Origin: Conidiobolus incongruus B7586
Taxonomy: Eukaryota > Entomophthoromycota > Entomophthoromycetes > Entomophthorales > Conidiobolaceae
Reading direction: 5' to 3'
Assembly (NCBI GenBank): GCA_000697335.1
Contig: JNEM01012177.1
Location: 1-62,100 of the forward strand
DNA length: 62,100 nt
The position numbers and the translations under genes were made by a program. Under the pieces are notes generated by a model. The model searched no databases, was not told the origin of the DNA, and worked only from the letters and a program-made list of their open reading frames with translations. Below are positions 38,104 through 48,265 of the stretch, piece after piece. Positions within the stretch are counted from its first letter, which is position 1; each line of letters begins with the position of its first letter.

Positions 38104-38964
38104 TTTCATTCTAGGATTGTTTATCTTTGACAAATTTAGCCTAGAATTTTAATCATAATATGTAACAATTATTTATTTATCTTTGGTTTCAAAATGATAA
38201 ATTAATCAAATCTAGATAATATGAATAAATAATTATTCAAAATTAAAATAAATATATAAATTTAAAAAAATTGTACAGCTTTCTATTGAGTTGAATATAT
38301 CATATTACTGTTATAAAATATTTTGTAAGAATAGGTAAATATCCACAACTTGTGGCTCAAGTTGAATTTTTCCTTTTGTCGCTTAAAATTATCAAAAATC
38401 ATGAATTTTGATATCCTTGATGAATGAATGAGGTACAAGCAAGTATTTTATGACTGATGTAAATTACTATTTAATATATAAACTATTTACAACTCTAAAT
38501 AATTTACAATTGTTGAATCAATATAAATAATTAATCCAGATATTTAAATAAAAAATTTTTTAAATTGGTAAATAATCGGTTTAGACAATTTAATAATTAT
38601 CTGATCATCCTTACTAACAAATTTATAACTTAAAAAATTTTATATTTTTCGATATTTATAATCACTTAATATAGAGAAATCTCCTTTGAAATTGAAGATC
38701 AATTATTTAATGGCATGTTAATGTCTAATATTAAAATTTAGGCAATTAATATAAATATTGTGAATATCATCACATATTTGCTGAATAATGTATAATAAAG
38801 TTCTTAAAATTTTTAACTATCAAATGGCTCATCTTGTTATTTGAATTGATGATGATCCATACAGTATTTAGTGACTCGTTTTTAGATATTTTAGTATATC
38901 ATTATCAATTCCATTCTATGAAAAGTTGATTCGTTAAAATCATTTGTTCTCTCAGTTACTGTAT

Positions 38965-39310
38965 TATGGTTGCCTAGATAGTAACCCGCCCAGCCAATTT
39001 CATCTCGCCGTTTATTACCTTATAGATTTATAACCTCGGAATACCTGTCACACCACATCAAGATTTCATTCTTCTGAAAACCCAATACACTTCTTTACAC
39101 CGCCTACGGTCGACGAATTGTCTATAAAAGAACCATCGTTGGGATACATTCCCGTCATCACCTCCGGTCTTCTGCGAATCCCACTAAGCCCTTAACAAAT
39201 CTTAATAAAGCACCTTAACTCAAACTACCAAACGAACTGTAGACAAGCCGCTCCCATTACCTATTATTTATGTACTATTAGCAATAGATAGAACCGAAGT
39301 ATTGCTGATA
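38965..39310. other. GC-richer island of unknown nature
   Basis: About 350 bp whose composition is close to that of exons, inside 2.6 kb of very AT-rich DNA. It includes patches such as AACCCGCCCAGCC, CACCGCCTACGGTCGACGA and CACCTCCGGTCTTCTGCG. I find no frame above about 35 codons on either strand and no tRNA fold. It might be a structured non-coding RNA, a fragment of a gene, or an old insertion. Confidence 0.5.
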
Positions 39311-40348
39311 ATTCACCACAGAGATTTTCATCTTTATAAAAGGAATGTATTTTTTTCAACTAATAGTTTATAATCATAAACAAACAAAGAAAATGATCAG
39401 TTAAATGCTATATATATTACCGTTTTCCTCTTTATCTATTTAATGTTATATAGGATGAGTATATATCATTAGATTGATATCTTTTATTATACAATGTATA
39501 GAAGAAATGAATATATACAAGCACAATACTCATAATTTATTATATTTATAAATCATCATAATAAGTAAATATCTGCAGAATGATATAACTAATAAATTTT
39601 ATCTTGAGGAATATTACCAAGATTATTTACAAACTTGTAAAAATTTTATATGACTCTAACCAATTAATAATATTATAATAGACAGATCCTTCATATACTC
39701 TTATAAACCCAAGATAATATAATAATCAAATAGTCATTACTTATTTCTTCATAATAATAATAAAAAAATATTTTTGGATTGATATAAATTCTAGTACAAT
39801 TAAATTATTTTGATTCTTTGATATCTTGCAGAATATATCTGATAAGAAAAATAATATATGTTGAAATGAAAATATCATAAACATGAATGCTACTTTTCAT
39901 AAGTATATAAAAATCGCCATATCCAATATTAAATAATCAATCTAGATCTAGTTTGTGTAAATGATAATAATTGAGATCAAGGTATATTCATGATCATCAA
40001 AACCATATACTCGAGCTCTAATTAACATCTTTAATATAAGAAATAATTTTGAGTTATGTATTTTATCAAAATTTTTGTGGCAAATATCATATATCTAGAT
40101 AAATAAATTAATGCAAATTGAATCTATTTTGATGTAGTAATTTGGGATTATTTGATATTTGAATAAATGATATATGATGGATAAATGTTTATACTTTCAT
40201 ATTATTGAATACAAATAAAATCTTTCAGAATTACGCGAGATATGATATGATTAAAAATTCTGAATATTTTGTCAATAGTAAATATATTTATTATTCTATA
40301 AAGAATTAATAATGATTTGTCATTCATTAAGGCTTAAAATTCATCTTA

Positions 40349-40495
40349 ATTGGCTGAAATAGTATTTTCAATAATTGGCCAATCAAATCGATAGAAGCAA
40401 GTGAAAATAGCTTTCATTTTTTTTTGCTTTATTAATAATGATTGGATCAAAATTTAACTCGCTTTAGCAATTTTTTTCAAGGATGATATGATTGG
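40349..40495 (+). promoter_or_regulatory. CCAAT-box cluster upstream of PCNA
   Basis: Five CCAAT/ATTGG pentamers lie at 40349-40353, 40374-40378, 40379-40383 (the last two form ATTGGCCAAT), 40441-40445 and 40491-40495, 150-300 bp before the PCNA start. CCAAT is bound by the HAP/NF-Y complex. Direct observation of sites; function is inferred. Confidence 0.45.
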
Positions 40496-40530
40496 TTAAT
40501 TTGGTGTTCCTATATATAAGAATAAGAAAA

Positions 40531-40538
40531 TGGGATTA
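40531..40538 (+). promoter_or_regulatory. TGGGATTA (reverse orientation) upstream of PCNA
   Basis: TGGGATTA on the plus strand, about 106 bp before the PCNA ATG. It is the core of the shared element, but reversed relative to the other genes. Confidence 0.3.
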
Positions 40539-40643
40539 CGAAAATGAGTGCTGTATATAAATATTGATCAGTTCTCTTTCTTTTTAGTTATTGTTGAAAA
40601 AATTTTTCTATAACAAATACTAATATCTAAATAATCAATAAAA

Positions 40644-41426
40644 ATGTTTGAAGCTAAGTTACGTCAAGGTGTTCTCTTAAAGAAAGTTATTGAAGCTGTT
40701 AAAGAACTTGTAAACGAATGTAATGTTGATTGTAGTGATGCTGGACTTCAGCTCCAAGCTATGGACTCTAGTCACGTCGCTTTAGTCGCTCTTCTTTTGA
40801 AGGCTGAAGGTTTCGAACCCTACCGCTGTGATCGCAACATCACCCTTGGTATCAGTATCACTTCTTTTAACAAGCTCCTCAAGTGTGCCAACAATGATGA
40901 TGTCATCACTCTTAAATCTGACGATAGCTGCCAACTCCTTAATATGACTTTCGAAAGTCCCAAAGAAGATCGTATCAGTGAATACGACCTCAAGTTAATG
41001 GATATCGATATTGAACATTTGGGTCTTCCCGATACTAAGTACGACTGTAACGTTTCTATGTCTTCTAGCGAATTCCAGAGAATCTGCCGTGATTTAGGTA
41101 TGTTAAGTGAAAACATCTGCATTGAAATCATTAAGAGCCAAATCAAGTTCTCCGCCAAGGGTGAATTTGGTAACGGCAGTGTTACCTTAAAGCAAGGATC
41201 TGCTTCCGTCGATGATGATTCCGTCACTACCACCACCATTGAATGTGATAAACCTGTCACCCTCACCTTCTCCGTCAAGTATTTGTCTCATTTTGCCAAG
41301 GCCGCTTCTATTTCCCCCGTTGTCAGCTTAAGTTTAACACCTGATGTCCCAATCTTGATCGAATACAAGATTTCCGATATTGGTCACCTCCAATACTACC
41401 TTGCTCCTAAGATCGATGATGAATAA
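40644..41426 (+). CDS. POL30: Proliferating cell nuclear antigen (sliding clamp)
   Basis: Homotrimeric DNA clamp for polymerases delta and epsilon, ligase and repair factors. A single exon of 260 residues, the usual eukaryotic length, stop TAA. Recognisable blocks are MFEAKLRQG, DAGLQLQAMDSSHVALVALL, the interdomain connecting loop LMDIDIEHLGLPDT that binds PIP-boxes, and the C-terminal YYLAPKIDDE. Codon use is richer in C-ending codons than in the neighbouring multi-exon genes, as expected of a strongly expressed gene. Lys164 (the ubiquitination/SUMO site in yeast) falls within a conserved FSAKGEFGNG segment. Confidence 0.98.
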   Translation: MFEAKLRQGVLLKKVIEAVKELVNECNVDCSDAGLQLQAMDSSHVALVALLLKAEGFEPYRCDRNITLGISITSFNKLLKCANNDDVITLKSDDSCQLLNMTFESPKEDRISEYDLKLMDIDIEHLGLPDTKYDCNVSMSSSEFQRICRDLGMLSENICIEIIKSQIKFSAKGEFGNGSVTLKQGSASVDDDSVTTTTIECDKPVTLTFSVKYLSHFAKAASISPVVSLSLTPDVPILIEYKISDIGHLQYYLAPKIDDE

Positions 41427-43148
41427 GTTATCAAGGTTTTTTGTATGATTTTATAACTAGAACCCAGGTTAGTTTAAGTTTAATTATTGATTTCATAATG
41501 TTCCTTTAACTTATCCTGATTACTTTTTCGCTGATATTATATTCTTACTTATTTGCATAAAATAAAAATTACAAAAATGTAAAATTAGCTTTTTAGCTTT
41601 TTGATTCGAATAGATTATATACATCATAATATTACCGAGGTAACATTCAAGCCTATTCAAGTTAGAATAACAACTCAATCTTTCATTTCCTGATATACAT
41701 TTAAGGTATATTTTGATTTATTATTTTTATATAGTATTGATCATGATTCAATTATTGAATATCCAGGATCCTACTATTATATTACTACCTGTTATTCTAT
41801 ACTCAGATTTAGTATTAATTGTTTGACATTTATTATAGTTATTGAATGTAATTCTGATTAATAGAATTTTTATATGTTTATTATTTCATTCTTTAAAATA
41901 TATAGTATTTTTCAAAAAAAAATCAAACTTGAATTCATTTTTCAATTAAAAGTGTTATATTTTTATACTCAATATCAGTTAACAAGATATTTCAATTTTC
42001 ATAATATATGGTAACAAAATCTAAATACAACAAAATATATATATAAACCTAATTCTAGCTAAATTTGTTAAATAGTATAAAAAATAATTGAATATATATT
42101 TTAAAGTACTTTGTTATAATATTTTAAGAATTTTAAATGAAATTAATAACTGATATTTTGTTAATATTGTAGGTGATAATAATTTCAATTAAACTATTAT
42201 TAATGTCAATTTTAACATAAATATATTAAGATGTTATTTTACTTTTTTATATAAGATTCAATTTATAATATATATATATTATTTTTTCACATAAGATAAC
42301 ATTCCATTTAAAAATTAAATTGATGATATATTTTTTCCAAATTTTAATCAACTTTAATATAATTGAAAATGATAATAAAAATGTGATATTGATAAATAAT
42401 TAACTACTATAATAAACCTAGTCGTGTTTATTTTATAATTATCAAGTTTATTGTAATATTTATTTTTCTCATTTGTTTACCTTGTGTAATGAATGTTAGA
42501 AAATGGTCAAGTTTATCTTGGCAATTAACCCTACATAGATATTAAACATATTATAATAAATCAAAATTGAAATTAACAGATATATATTGGATAAAATTAT
42601 AATATATCAATTACATTATATCCAATTAATACATTTTTATAATATCAACTGTTATAATAATAACCTAATTAAGTAATTAGGAAATATACAAAGCTATATA
42701 TTTTGATAAAAATATTATATATGTAGAGATATAATATGCCTAAATTTTGCGAAGATTTTGCTTTATATAATATATTGTAATATTTGATTAAATAAATTTG
42801 ATTTCAAGAGTTTTTCAAATTAAAAAATTAAAATTAAAATTTGTTTAGTAGATAAATTTATTCCATCTAGGAAATTTTTATTGGTAATTTAAGGAAATGA
42901 TGAAATTTAAAATCGATATAATGAAGTCAATGCTAACTGAATATAAAAATCATCTCTAGTAGAGTGAAGAACCTTTTTCATATAATTATCAGCATAGGAA
43001 AATAACATTCAGAGTACATAATTTAAAAAATTGAATTTCGAGTGAAAATGGTATATATATTTTTTATTCAATATTTTATCATAGGATAAGGATGCAAAGG
43101 GAAAGAAAGTGTACAAATAGAAGATTAGCTCAATCTGGAAGATAGGAT
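41427..43148. other. Intergenic region between PCNA and the small-gene cluster
   Basis: About 1.7 kb of AT-rich DNA, the 3' flank of both neighbouring genes. No gene or repeat is seen. Confidence 0.5.
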
Positions 43149-43394
43149 TTAGATGATTTCAGAGCAAATTAAGCGGAAGGTACCCTCTTTATCTTGCTCA
43201 TCATATTCATTCTTCAGCTCGATATGCTCAAAAAAAGAATGTAATTTTTCCTTGACATGTTCATAATTCACCGCCCCAGCATCGATAGGTTCGGTTTTTG
43301 GATATACTTTTTCATCTTTATATGTATTTGTGGACTTTTGTCCAGTATTCCAATCTCTCAAGGGTGAAATAATATCTTCAATAGTATCAACCAT
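43149..43394 (-). CDS. Small hydrophilic protein, TATA-promoter gene 1
   Basis: An intact 81-residue frame, ATG to TAA, rich in charged residues (KVYPKTEPIDAGAVNYEHVK, LHSFFEHIELKNEYDEQDKE) with no signal peptide or membrane helix. I do not recognise the family. Support for it being a gene comes from its base composition, much less AT-rich than its surroundings, and from a clear TATA box (GGTATAAATAGG on the gene strand) 70 bp upstream. It heads a run of three small minus-strand genes; sequence similarity to the other two is not evident. Confidence 0.6.
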   Translation of the reverse strand: MVDTIEDIISPLRDWNTGQKSTNTYKDEKVYPKTEPIDAGAVNYEHVKEKLHSFFEHIELKNEYDEQDKEGTFRLICSEII

Positions 43395-44220
43395 GGTTTC
43401 AAAAATATTACAATTCTATTATTAGTTCAATGAATAGACAATGGTAAACTAGGACCTAGTTAACCTATTTATACCTGTTAGATGTAACAAATGGTCTAAT
43501 CTGAATCATATATAAGATGCCAATGACGTATTTTTTTTATTCAAATAGTGGTATGAATGAAATTAATATTTTTTTAATCAAACATTCCATAAACATCTCT
43601 CCTTATTCGTTATCAAGACGAATTTAAATGAATTGACTTGTGGAAAACTCGGCTTGCTAAATTACCACTATTGAATAATTTGAAGAATTTTTAAATTTTG
43701 CATTAAAATTTGAAACTTTGTGCATATTTAAATATTAGCTAACTTTATTTTACCTAATTGGAACTCAAATCAGTATCAAACAGATTTGTATAATTAGCAT
43801 TGCACATAATATCCTTTTTTATTGAATCAGATGACTTTATCAACAATATTTCTGCTAATATTTCATTTCAGTGTTGTGATCCATTATAGTCGACTATTTA
43901 ATAAAAAGGACAAGGATTAATATAACAAATATATTTCGAAGGATTTAGTATATTAAAAGGTGGATTTGATATTTTCTAAATTATACAATGATATATGAAT
44001 GGCACTGGGTTGACATCATACAGATTAAGAATATGAGGGAATAATAAAATAATCGTCTATCAACTTTCGACAATGAATATCAATATATATATTAAAACTT
44101 ATCCAGAATGGAGCTGGACAAGGATTGTATTTATTACACAGTCGATAACTTGGTAAAATAGATGTAATAAGCGGAGTTTGAATAATAAGCATAATATGCA
44201 TTCGAAACTTGATGAGTAGA
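43395..44220. other. Spacer between small genes 1 and 2
   Basis: About 0.8 kb with the promoter of gene 1 and the 3' flank of gene 2. Nothing else is seen. Confidence 0.5.
43464..43475 (-). promoter_or_regulatory. TATA box of small gene 1
   Basis: GGTATAAATAGG on the minus strand, about 70 bp before the ATG at 43394. It is a consensus TATA box, which most genes in this window lack. Confidence 0.65.
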
Positions 44221-44493
44221 TTAAGTGCGCTGTTCACTTTCGCCTTGAATTTTTAGATGGGGATTATCCAACGCATTCCCAATTTGACTTTTAATATAAC
44301 CCTTTGATTGGTTATACTTTTCCTTTACTCCTTGGGGTACAACGTCATCGACCATTTCAGATTCTTTCCCGGTGGATCCCTTGGATTTTTCAGTATTCAA
44401 GTTTTCCCTATTCTGCTCAGGGATTTTGAGGATATCAGCATTCTTCCCAGTCGATCTATGAAAATCAGCAGTACCTTTGGTTGGATCAGACAT
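44221..44493 (-). CDS. Small hydrophilic protein, TATA-promoter gene 2 (paralogue of gene 3)
   Basis: An intact 90-residue frame, ATG to TAA. The product is hydrophilic, begins MSDPTKGTADFHRSTGKNAD and contains STGKESEMVDDVVPQGVKEK. It aligns with the 57-residue product of 45698-45871: MS-(D/N)-PT-x-GT at the start, TGKN/TGEN, then TGKxxxxVDD. Composition and lack of hydrophobic core suggest a disordered stress- or dormancy-type protein, but this is inference; I recognise no named family. A TATA box lies about 55 bp upstream. Confidence 0.65.
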   Translation of the reverse strand: MSDPTKGTADFHRSTGKNADILKIPEQNRENLNTEKSKGSTGKESEMVDDVVPQGVKEKYNQSKGYIKSQIGNALDNPHLKIQGESEQRT

Positions 44494-45697
44494 ACTTTAA
44501 GTAAGTACAATTGAAAAACTATTGAAAGGAATTAGATCCATCATTATTATTTATACCAATTGATTAAATCATGGTGCTTACATATGATTCATTATGTCAA
44601 CTTGACCTAAGTATGAATCATAAATTTATTTTGGATATATTTGTCATCAAACCAACATCATTAAAATGAGAATTAATTTAAATATTTTCTCTTTCTAGAA
44701 TATTCGTTATTATAAAGTAACTATTAGATAATTATTTGATAATTGCAAGGTAAAAGAATTGCAGTAATAATAAGGGTTTTAATCAAATTGGATAATTATA
44801 TCAAGTGAAAAGACCCTTTATATCTGTTATCCACCATCATTATTACTAATTGAAAAATTCAGTTTTAAGTTATTAGAAGAGTATTTTAACTAATAAATAT
44901 TTATACATTATTAAAATTGAATATTTTTAAGGATATATTTTGAAATTGATTATATTTGTTATTATTGATATATAACAATATAAGGTTGAACCTAAATAAA
45001 ATAACTGACTGAGATTATTATTACTGAAATAATATAAAACCATTGCTTATCACGATAGTCAATTTTCATAACAAATATAACAAGTTTAATATATAAGCAT
45101 CATTGAAAATACTCTAAAATATGATCATAAACTAAATCAATTTCAAATATGCTAACAATTTTTACTTAGTATACATTTTATCAATTCAAAATTTAAATTT
45201 TAGCGAATCTATGAATATAATTTAAAATTGGATATTTGAATTAAGTATGATTAATACTATAAATTGAATGTGAATCCTTCAAATAATTTGATGGTTATAT
45301 ATAATTAAAAACTAATGTTTTATGTAGTTATAATACTAACGCCGAATTTTTTCTATTAGAAAAAATGCGATGTTTTTAGGGTAAAATACTATTTAGTAAT
45401 TGAAAATTCAGTAATTTTACCAAATATCGATAATTTGATAGATGGTCAGATAATAGTAACTACATATTAAAATTCAACCATATGCAATTTTATTATATAA
45501 ATTGTTAAGAATACACTTGGTTGATATAATTGTAAAATTTAAAAATAGTTTCAGTCAAAATGTTGATATAAAGATTGTGTATTTAATCATTTACGGACTA
45601 CTTTATTATACATACAATATTTTACATTATAGAAATATTTTTACTCTCAGATGCTTTGAATAAGAACTAATGGGCTTTGACTATAGGAAGTAGACTT
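44494..45697. other. Spacer between small genes 2 and 3
   Basis: About 1.2 kb, AT-rich, containing the promoter of gene 2. No gene is seen. Confidence 0.5.
44546..44557 (-). promoter_or_regulatory. TATA box of small gene 2
   Basis: GGTATAAATAAT on the minus strand, about 53-64 bp before the ATG at 44493. Confidence 0.6.
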
Positions 45698-45871
45698 TCA
45701 CACTTCGTCAGCAATGTCATCTACAATTGGTAAATCCTTTCCTGTAGTCGTCATCATATTATGTACGAGAGATTCCAAATTTTCACTGTCCTTTCCTGGA
45801 ATGTCAGGAATACCCATATTTTCGCCAGTAGTAACATAAAAAATTTCAGTTCCTATAGTTGGATTTGACAT
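45698..45871 (-). CDS. Small protein, TATA-promoter gene 3 (short paralogue of gene 2)
   Basis: A 57-residue frame from ATG at 45871 to TGA at 45698-45700. It starts MSNPTIGTEIFYVTTGENMG and ends TTTGKDLPIVDDIADEV. The start and the TGK...VDD block align with gene 2, so the two arose by tandem duplication. Compared with gene 2 it lacks the last 30 or so residues, so it is either a shortened member or a degenerating copy. A TATA box lies about 50-60 bp upstream, as in its neighbours. Confidence 0.6.
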   Translation of the reverse strand: MSNPTIGTEIFYVTTGENMGIPDIPGKDSENLESLVHNMMTTTGKDLPIVDDIADEV

Positions 45872-45921
45872 GTTGGAATAAGAAAGATGGAAACAAAATG
45901 TTGAAAATTAAGATATCTTGA

Positions 45922-45934
45922 CCCTATTTATACT
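45922..45934 (-). promoter_or_regulatory. TATA box of small gene 3
   Basis: AGTATAAATAGGG on the minus strand, about 51-63 bp before the ATG at 45871. Confidence 0.6.
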
Positions 45935-46295
45935 AGCCCGTTTAATCATATTAGCCATTAATCTAAATCAGTGACGACAGTTGCTAAAGCTTGAATAAAT
46001 CATTTGTCTTATTTAAACTCATTATGTTATCATTATATTATATGTATTAACCCAGAATTATATCATTCTAATATTGATATAAAACCAAATAAAGTACTTT
46101 CAAACATTACATAATAATTATATAATTAAATTTATCACGTTATTATTATTCTTATTTCTAGACAATAGCAATCGAATACTTTGGAATTAAAAACAAATAT
46201 AATCATTCTCTGCTCTCATGCCTCAACTTTATGTTACTACTACGAATGCTTTGAAAATGTTTTGACATATTAATCATGAAATTAATTCATCTCTT

Positions 46296-46305
46296 CATCC
46301 CATAA
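46296..46305 (+). promoter_or_regulatory. CATCCCATAA element upstream of the FYR gene
   Basis: CATCCCATAA on the gene strand, about 122 bp before the ATG at 46427. It is a variant of the shared TAATCCCATAA. Confidence 0.4.
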
Positions 46306-46426
46306 ACAATTAACAAGGTATATTAAATTACAAACCTGAATTATCAAGGGTAACTAAATCATTAATTTCCAATAAATTAAATATAGTTCAAATAAACAAA
46401 AAATATTTATGATATAAAATATTATA

Positions 46427-47809
46427 ATGTCATCACATTACTATCACCATTCCAATAACGGAAACCAATATGATTATTCTAATAACTCACAATACTCTGA
46501 TGAAAACGAATATTGTAATGAGCAATACTCTCCACCGAGCCATGCACAATATAATGATGTCGAAAGTCCACCACTTAGTGATATAGAAGCTGCAAATAGT
46601 CCTATTCCGATAGAAGATTACAACCTATTAGCTGCTAAAGTGAAAGAAAATGTTAAAGTATGACTATTTATTCGGCATAAGTTTTCCAAATTTTTAATAC
46701 CTTAGATATAGGCAAGTGCGAAAGTAGCTTATCAAATTTCTAAAGCTAAGAAAACTTTGAAACAAATGGAAAGATTGAAATAGTACTGTATTTCTCTTTA
46801 CTTTATTTCTTTTTAGAACTAACAAGTTTTATATTAGTAATTGCATACAAGAAATTTATGACATGGAAAATAATGATAGAACTTCAGAAGAGTCGGATAC
46901 TGAAAGCTCGATTTCCGATAAAAATAATTTAACTTTAAATGCTAAAAGTTGGCCTTTGATTATAATAATTTGATATTCATTTTCTTATCTAATATAATAT
47001 AATTTTTAGGTAACTATTCTAAAACCCAGGCTAATGAGCAATCGTCAGCACCTGTTAAACGTTCAAGACGAGATATCACTCAGGTTCGAAGAGTTCAACC
47101 AATACCCAAAGATTCCAAAGGGAATTATATTTTACCAGTTCAAATTGGTATTTTAACTATTCTTAGCTTGGGAAAAGTCATTACTGATTCACCTAATTAC
47201 CATAACGATCGTTACATATGGCCAGTTGGTTATAAAATTCAACGATATTATAATAGTACAGTTAATCCTGATGCACAAGCATGTTACACTGCTAGTGTAG
47301 CTGAAAGTCCCGAAGGACCCAAATTCGTAATCGAAGCGGATGATAGACCTAATGATCCTATTATCGGTAATACCGCTACTGGTGCCTGGACAGCTGTAGT
47401 CAGAATGAGTAATAAAATTCGTAATAGGAACCACTCCAACTCAGCTTCTGGACCTGATTATTATGGCTTCGCACATCCCACCATTGCCAAAATGATCCAA
47501 GATTTACCAGGTGCTGATCAATGCAAAAACTACGTTTGGCAGGAATTCGAGGTGATGCCATTGCGATCTGTACCTCAAAGAAGATATGTTGTACCGCCTT
47601 TACCTGATGCTTATAATCAAGATGCTCCTCAAAATCAATCAGATACTGTTAAACAAGATCCAGGTGCTGAAACTGATGACTCTGAACAGCATCAATACAT
47701 TGTATCTTCACCCAAATACAGCGATCCACCACAAGTCAAGCCTATATCGAAGCCTAGTAGGGGTACTTCAGATTTGAATTTATTACTAAATAACTCTGAT
47801 TCTGAGTAG
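46427..47809 (+). CDS. FY-rich (FYRN/FYRC) domain nuclear protein, TBRG1-like
   Basis: Four exons (46427-46657, 46712-46782, 46838-46947, 47010-47809) give 403 residues. The order is a Tyr/Asn/Ser-rich N-terminus, a short coiled coil (KVAYQISKAKKTLKQMERLK), an acidic stretch, then the FYR pair. FYRN contains ILTILSLGKVITDSPNYHND followed by YIWPVGYKIQRYYNS. FYRC contains GYYGFAHP-like DYYGFAHPTIAKMIQDLPGA and NYVWQEFEV. The C-terminal tail is Pro/Gln-rich. FYR modules occur in chromatin proteins such as MLL and TBRG1. Exon 3 must start after the TATTAG at 46832-46837, because the nearer AG would create a stop. This gene ends in TAG, with TAA four codons on. Confidence 0.88.
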
Positions 47810-48265
47810 ATATTTTTTTACTAATTTATCGATCACTTTAGCTGATAAATTATTATTAATTTAAAATCCATCAATACCATTGAATTATTTACATATTTTT
47901 TCGATATAAATTTCAGACTTAATTAATGAAATATATAAAATAAATTTCTAAATGTATTTTGTAATATTAACTTATTTAACTTATTTATTCTATATACACT
48001 CAAAACCATAGTATTTTCTATTTTTTCACAATATCATCATTTAATTCTAATATCAAATTGATACTACATATAATAAATGAAAATTTGTTAGGCCCAAACT
48101 GAATTCTCCTTTTCTTTTAATCCCACAAATTTGAATAATTGATACTACTTAAATTAACAGTCATTACAGTGGGTCTACTTAAATATTTAAAGCTGAATAA
48201 CAAAAGCATCAAATCATCCATCAAAAACGGATATCATATTAACGATCAGGAATTATATCGATAAA
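47810..48265. other. Spacer between the FYR gene and VPS45
   Basis: About 450 bp holding the VPS45 promoter element at 48118-48128 and possibly an unseen first exon of VPS45. Confidence 0.5.
48118..48128 (+). promoter_or_regulatory. TAATCCCACAA element upstream of VPS45
   Basis: Exact 11-mer TAATCCCACAA on the gene strand, about 138 bp before the first in-frame ATG of VPS45. Confidence 0.55.

Larger units (their letters stand above)
38000..40643. other. Intergenic region between divergent TOM70 and PCNA
   Basis: About 2.6 kb. The left end is the TOM70 promoter. A distinctly less AT-rich island lies at 38965-39310. The last 300 bp before PCNA carry clustered CCAAT boxes and a TATA-like run at 40511-40520. 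Confidence 0.5.
45872..46426. other. Divergent promoter region: small gene 3 and FYR gene
   Basis: A shared upstream region of 555 bp. The left side has the TATA box of gene 3. The right side has CATCCCATAA about 122 bp before the FYR gene, so two different promoter styles sit back to back. Confidence 0.5.

Noticed and set aside
40820-41278. Long minus-strand frame opposite PCNA (152 codons)
   Set aside because: It is the mirror of a well-conserved coding sequence with strong codon bias and resembles no protein.
46712-46947. Apparent stop codon inside the FYR gene between its second and third exons
   Set aside because: Using the nearer AG at about 46816 would create TAA, but the intron has an ACTAAC branch site downstream of it and a better acceptor at 46832-46837, which restores a clean frame.
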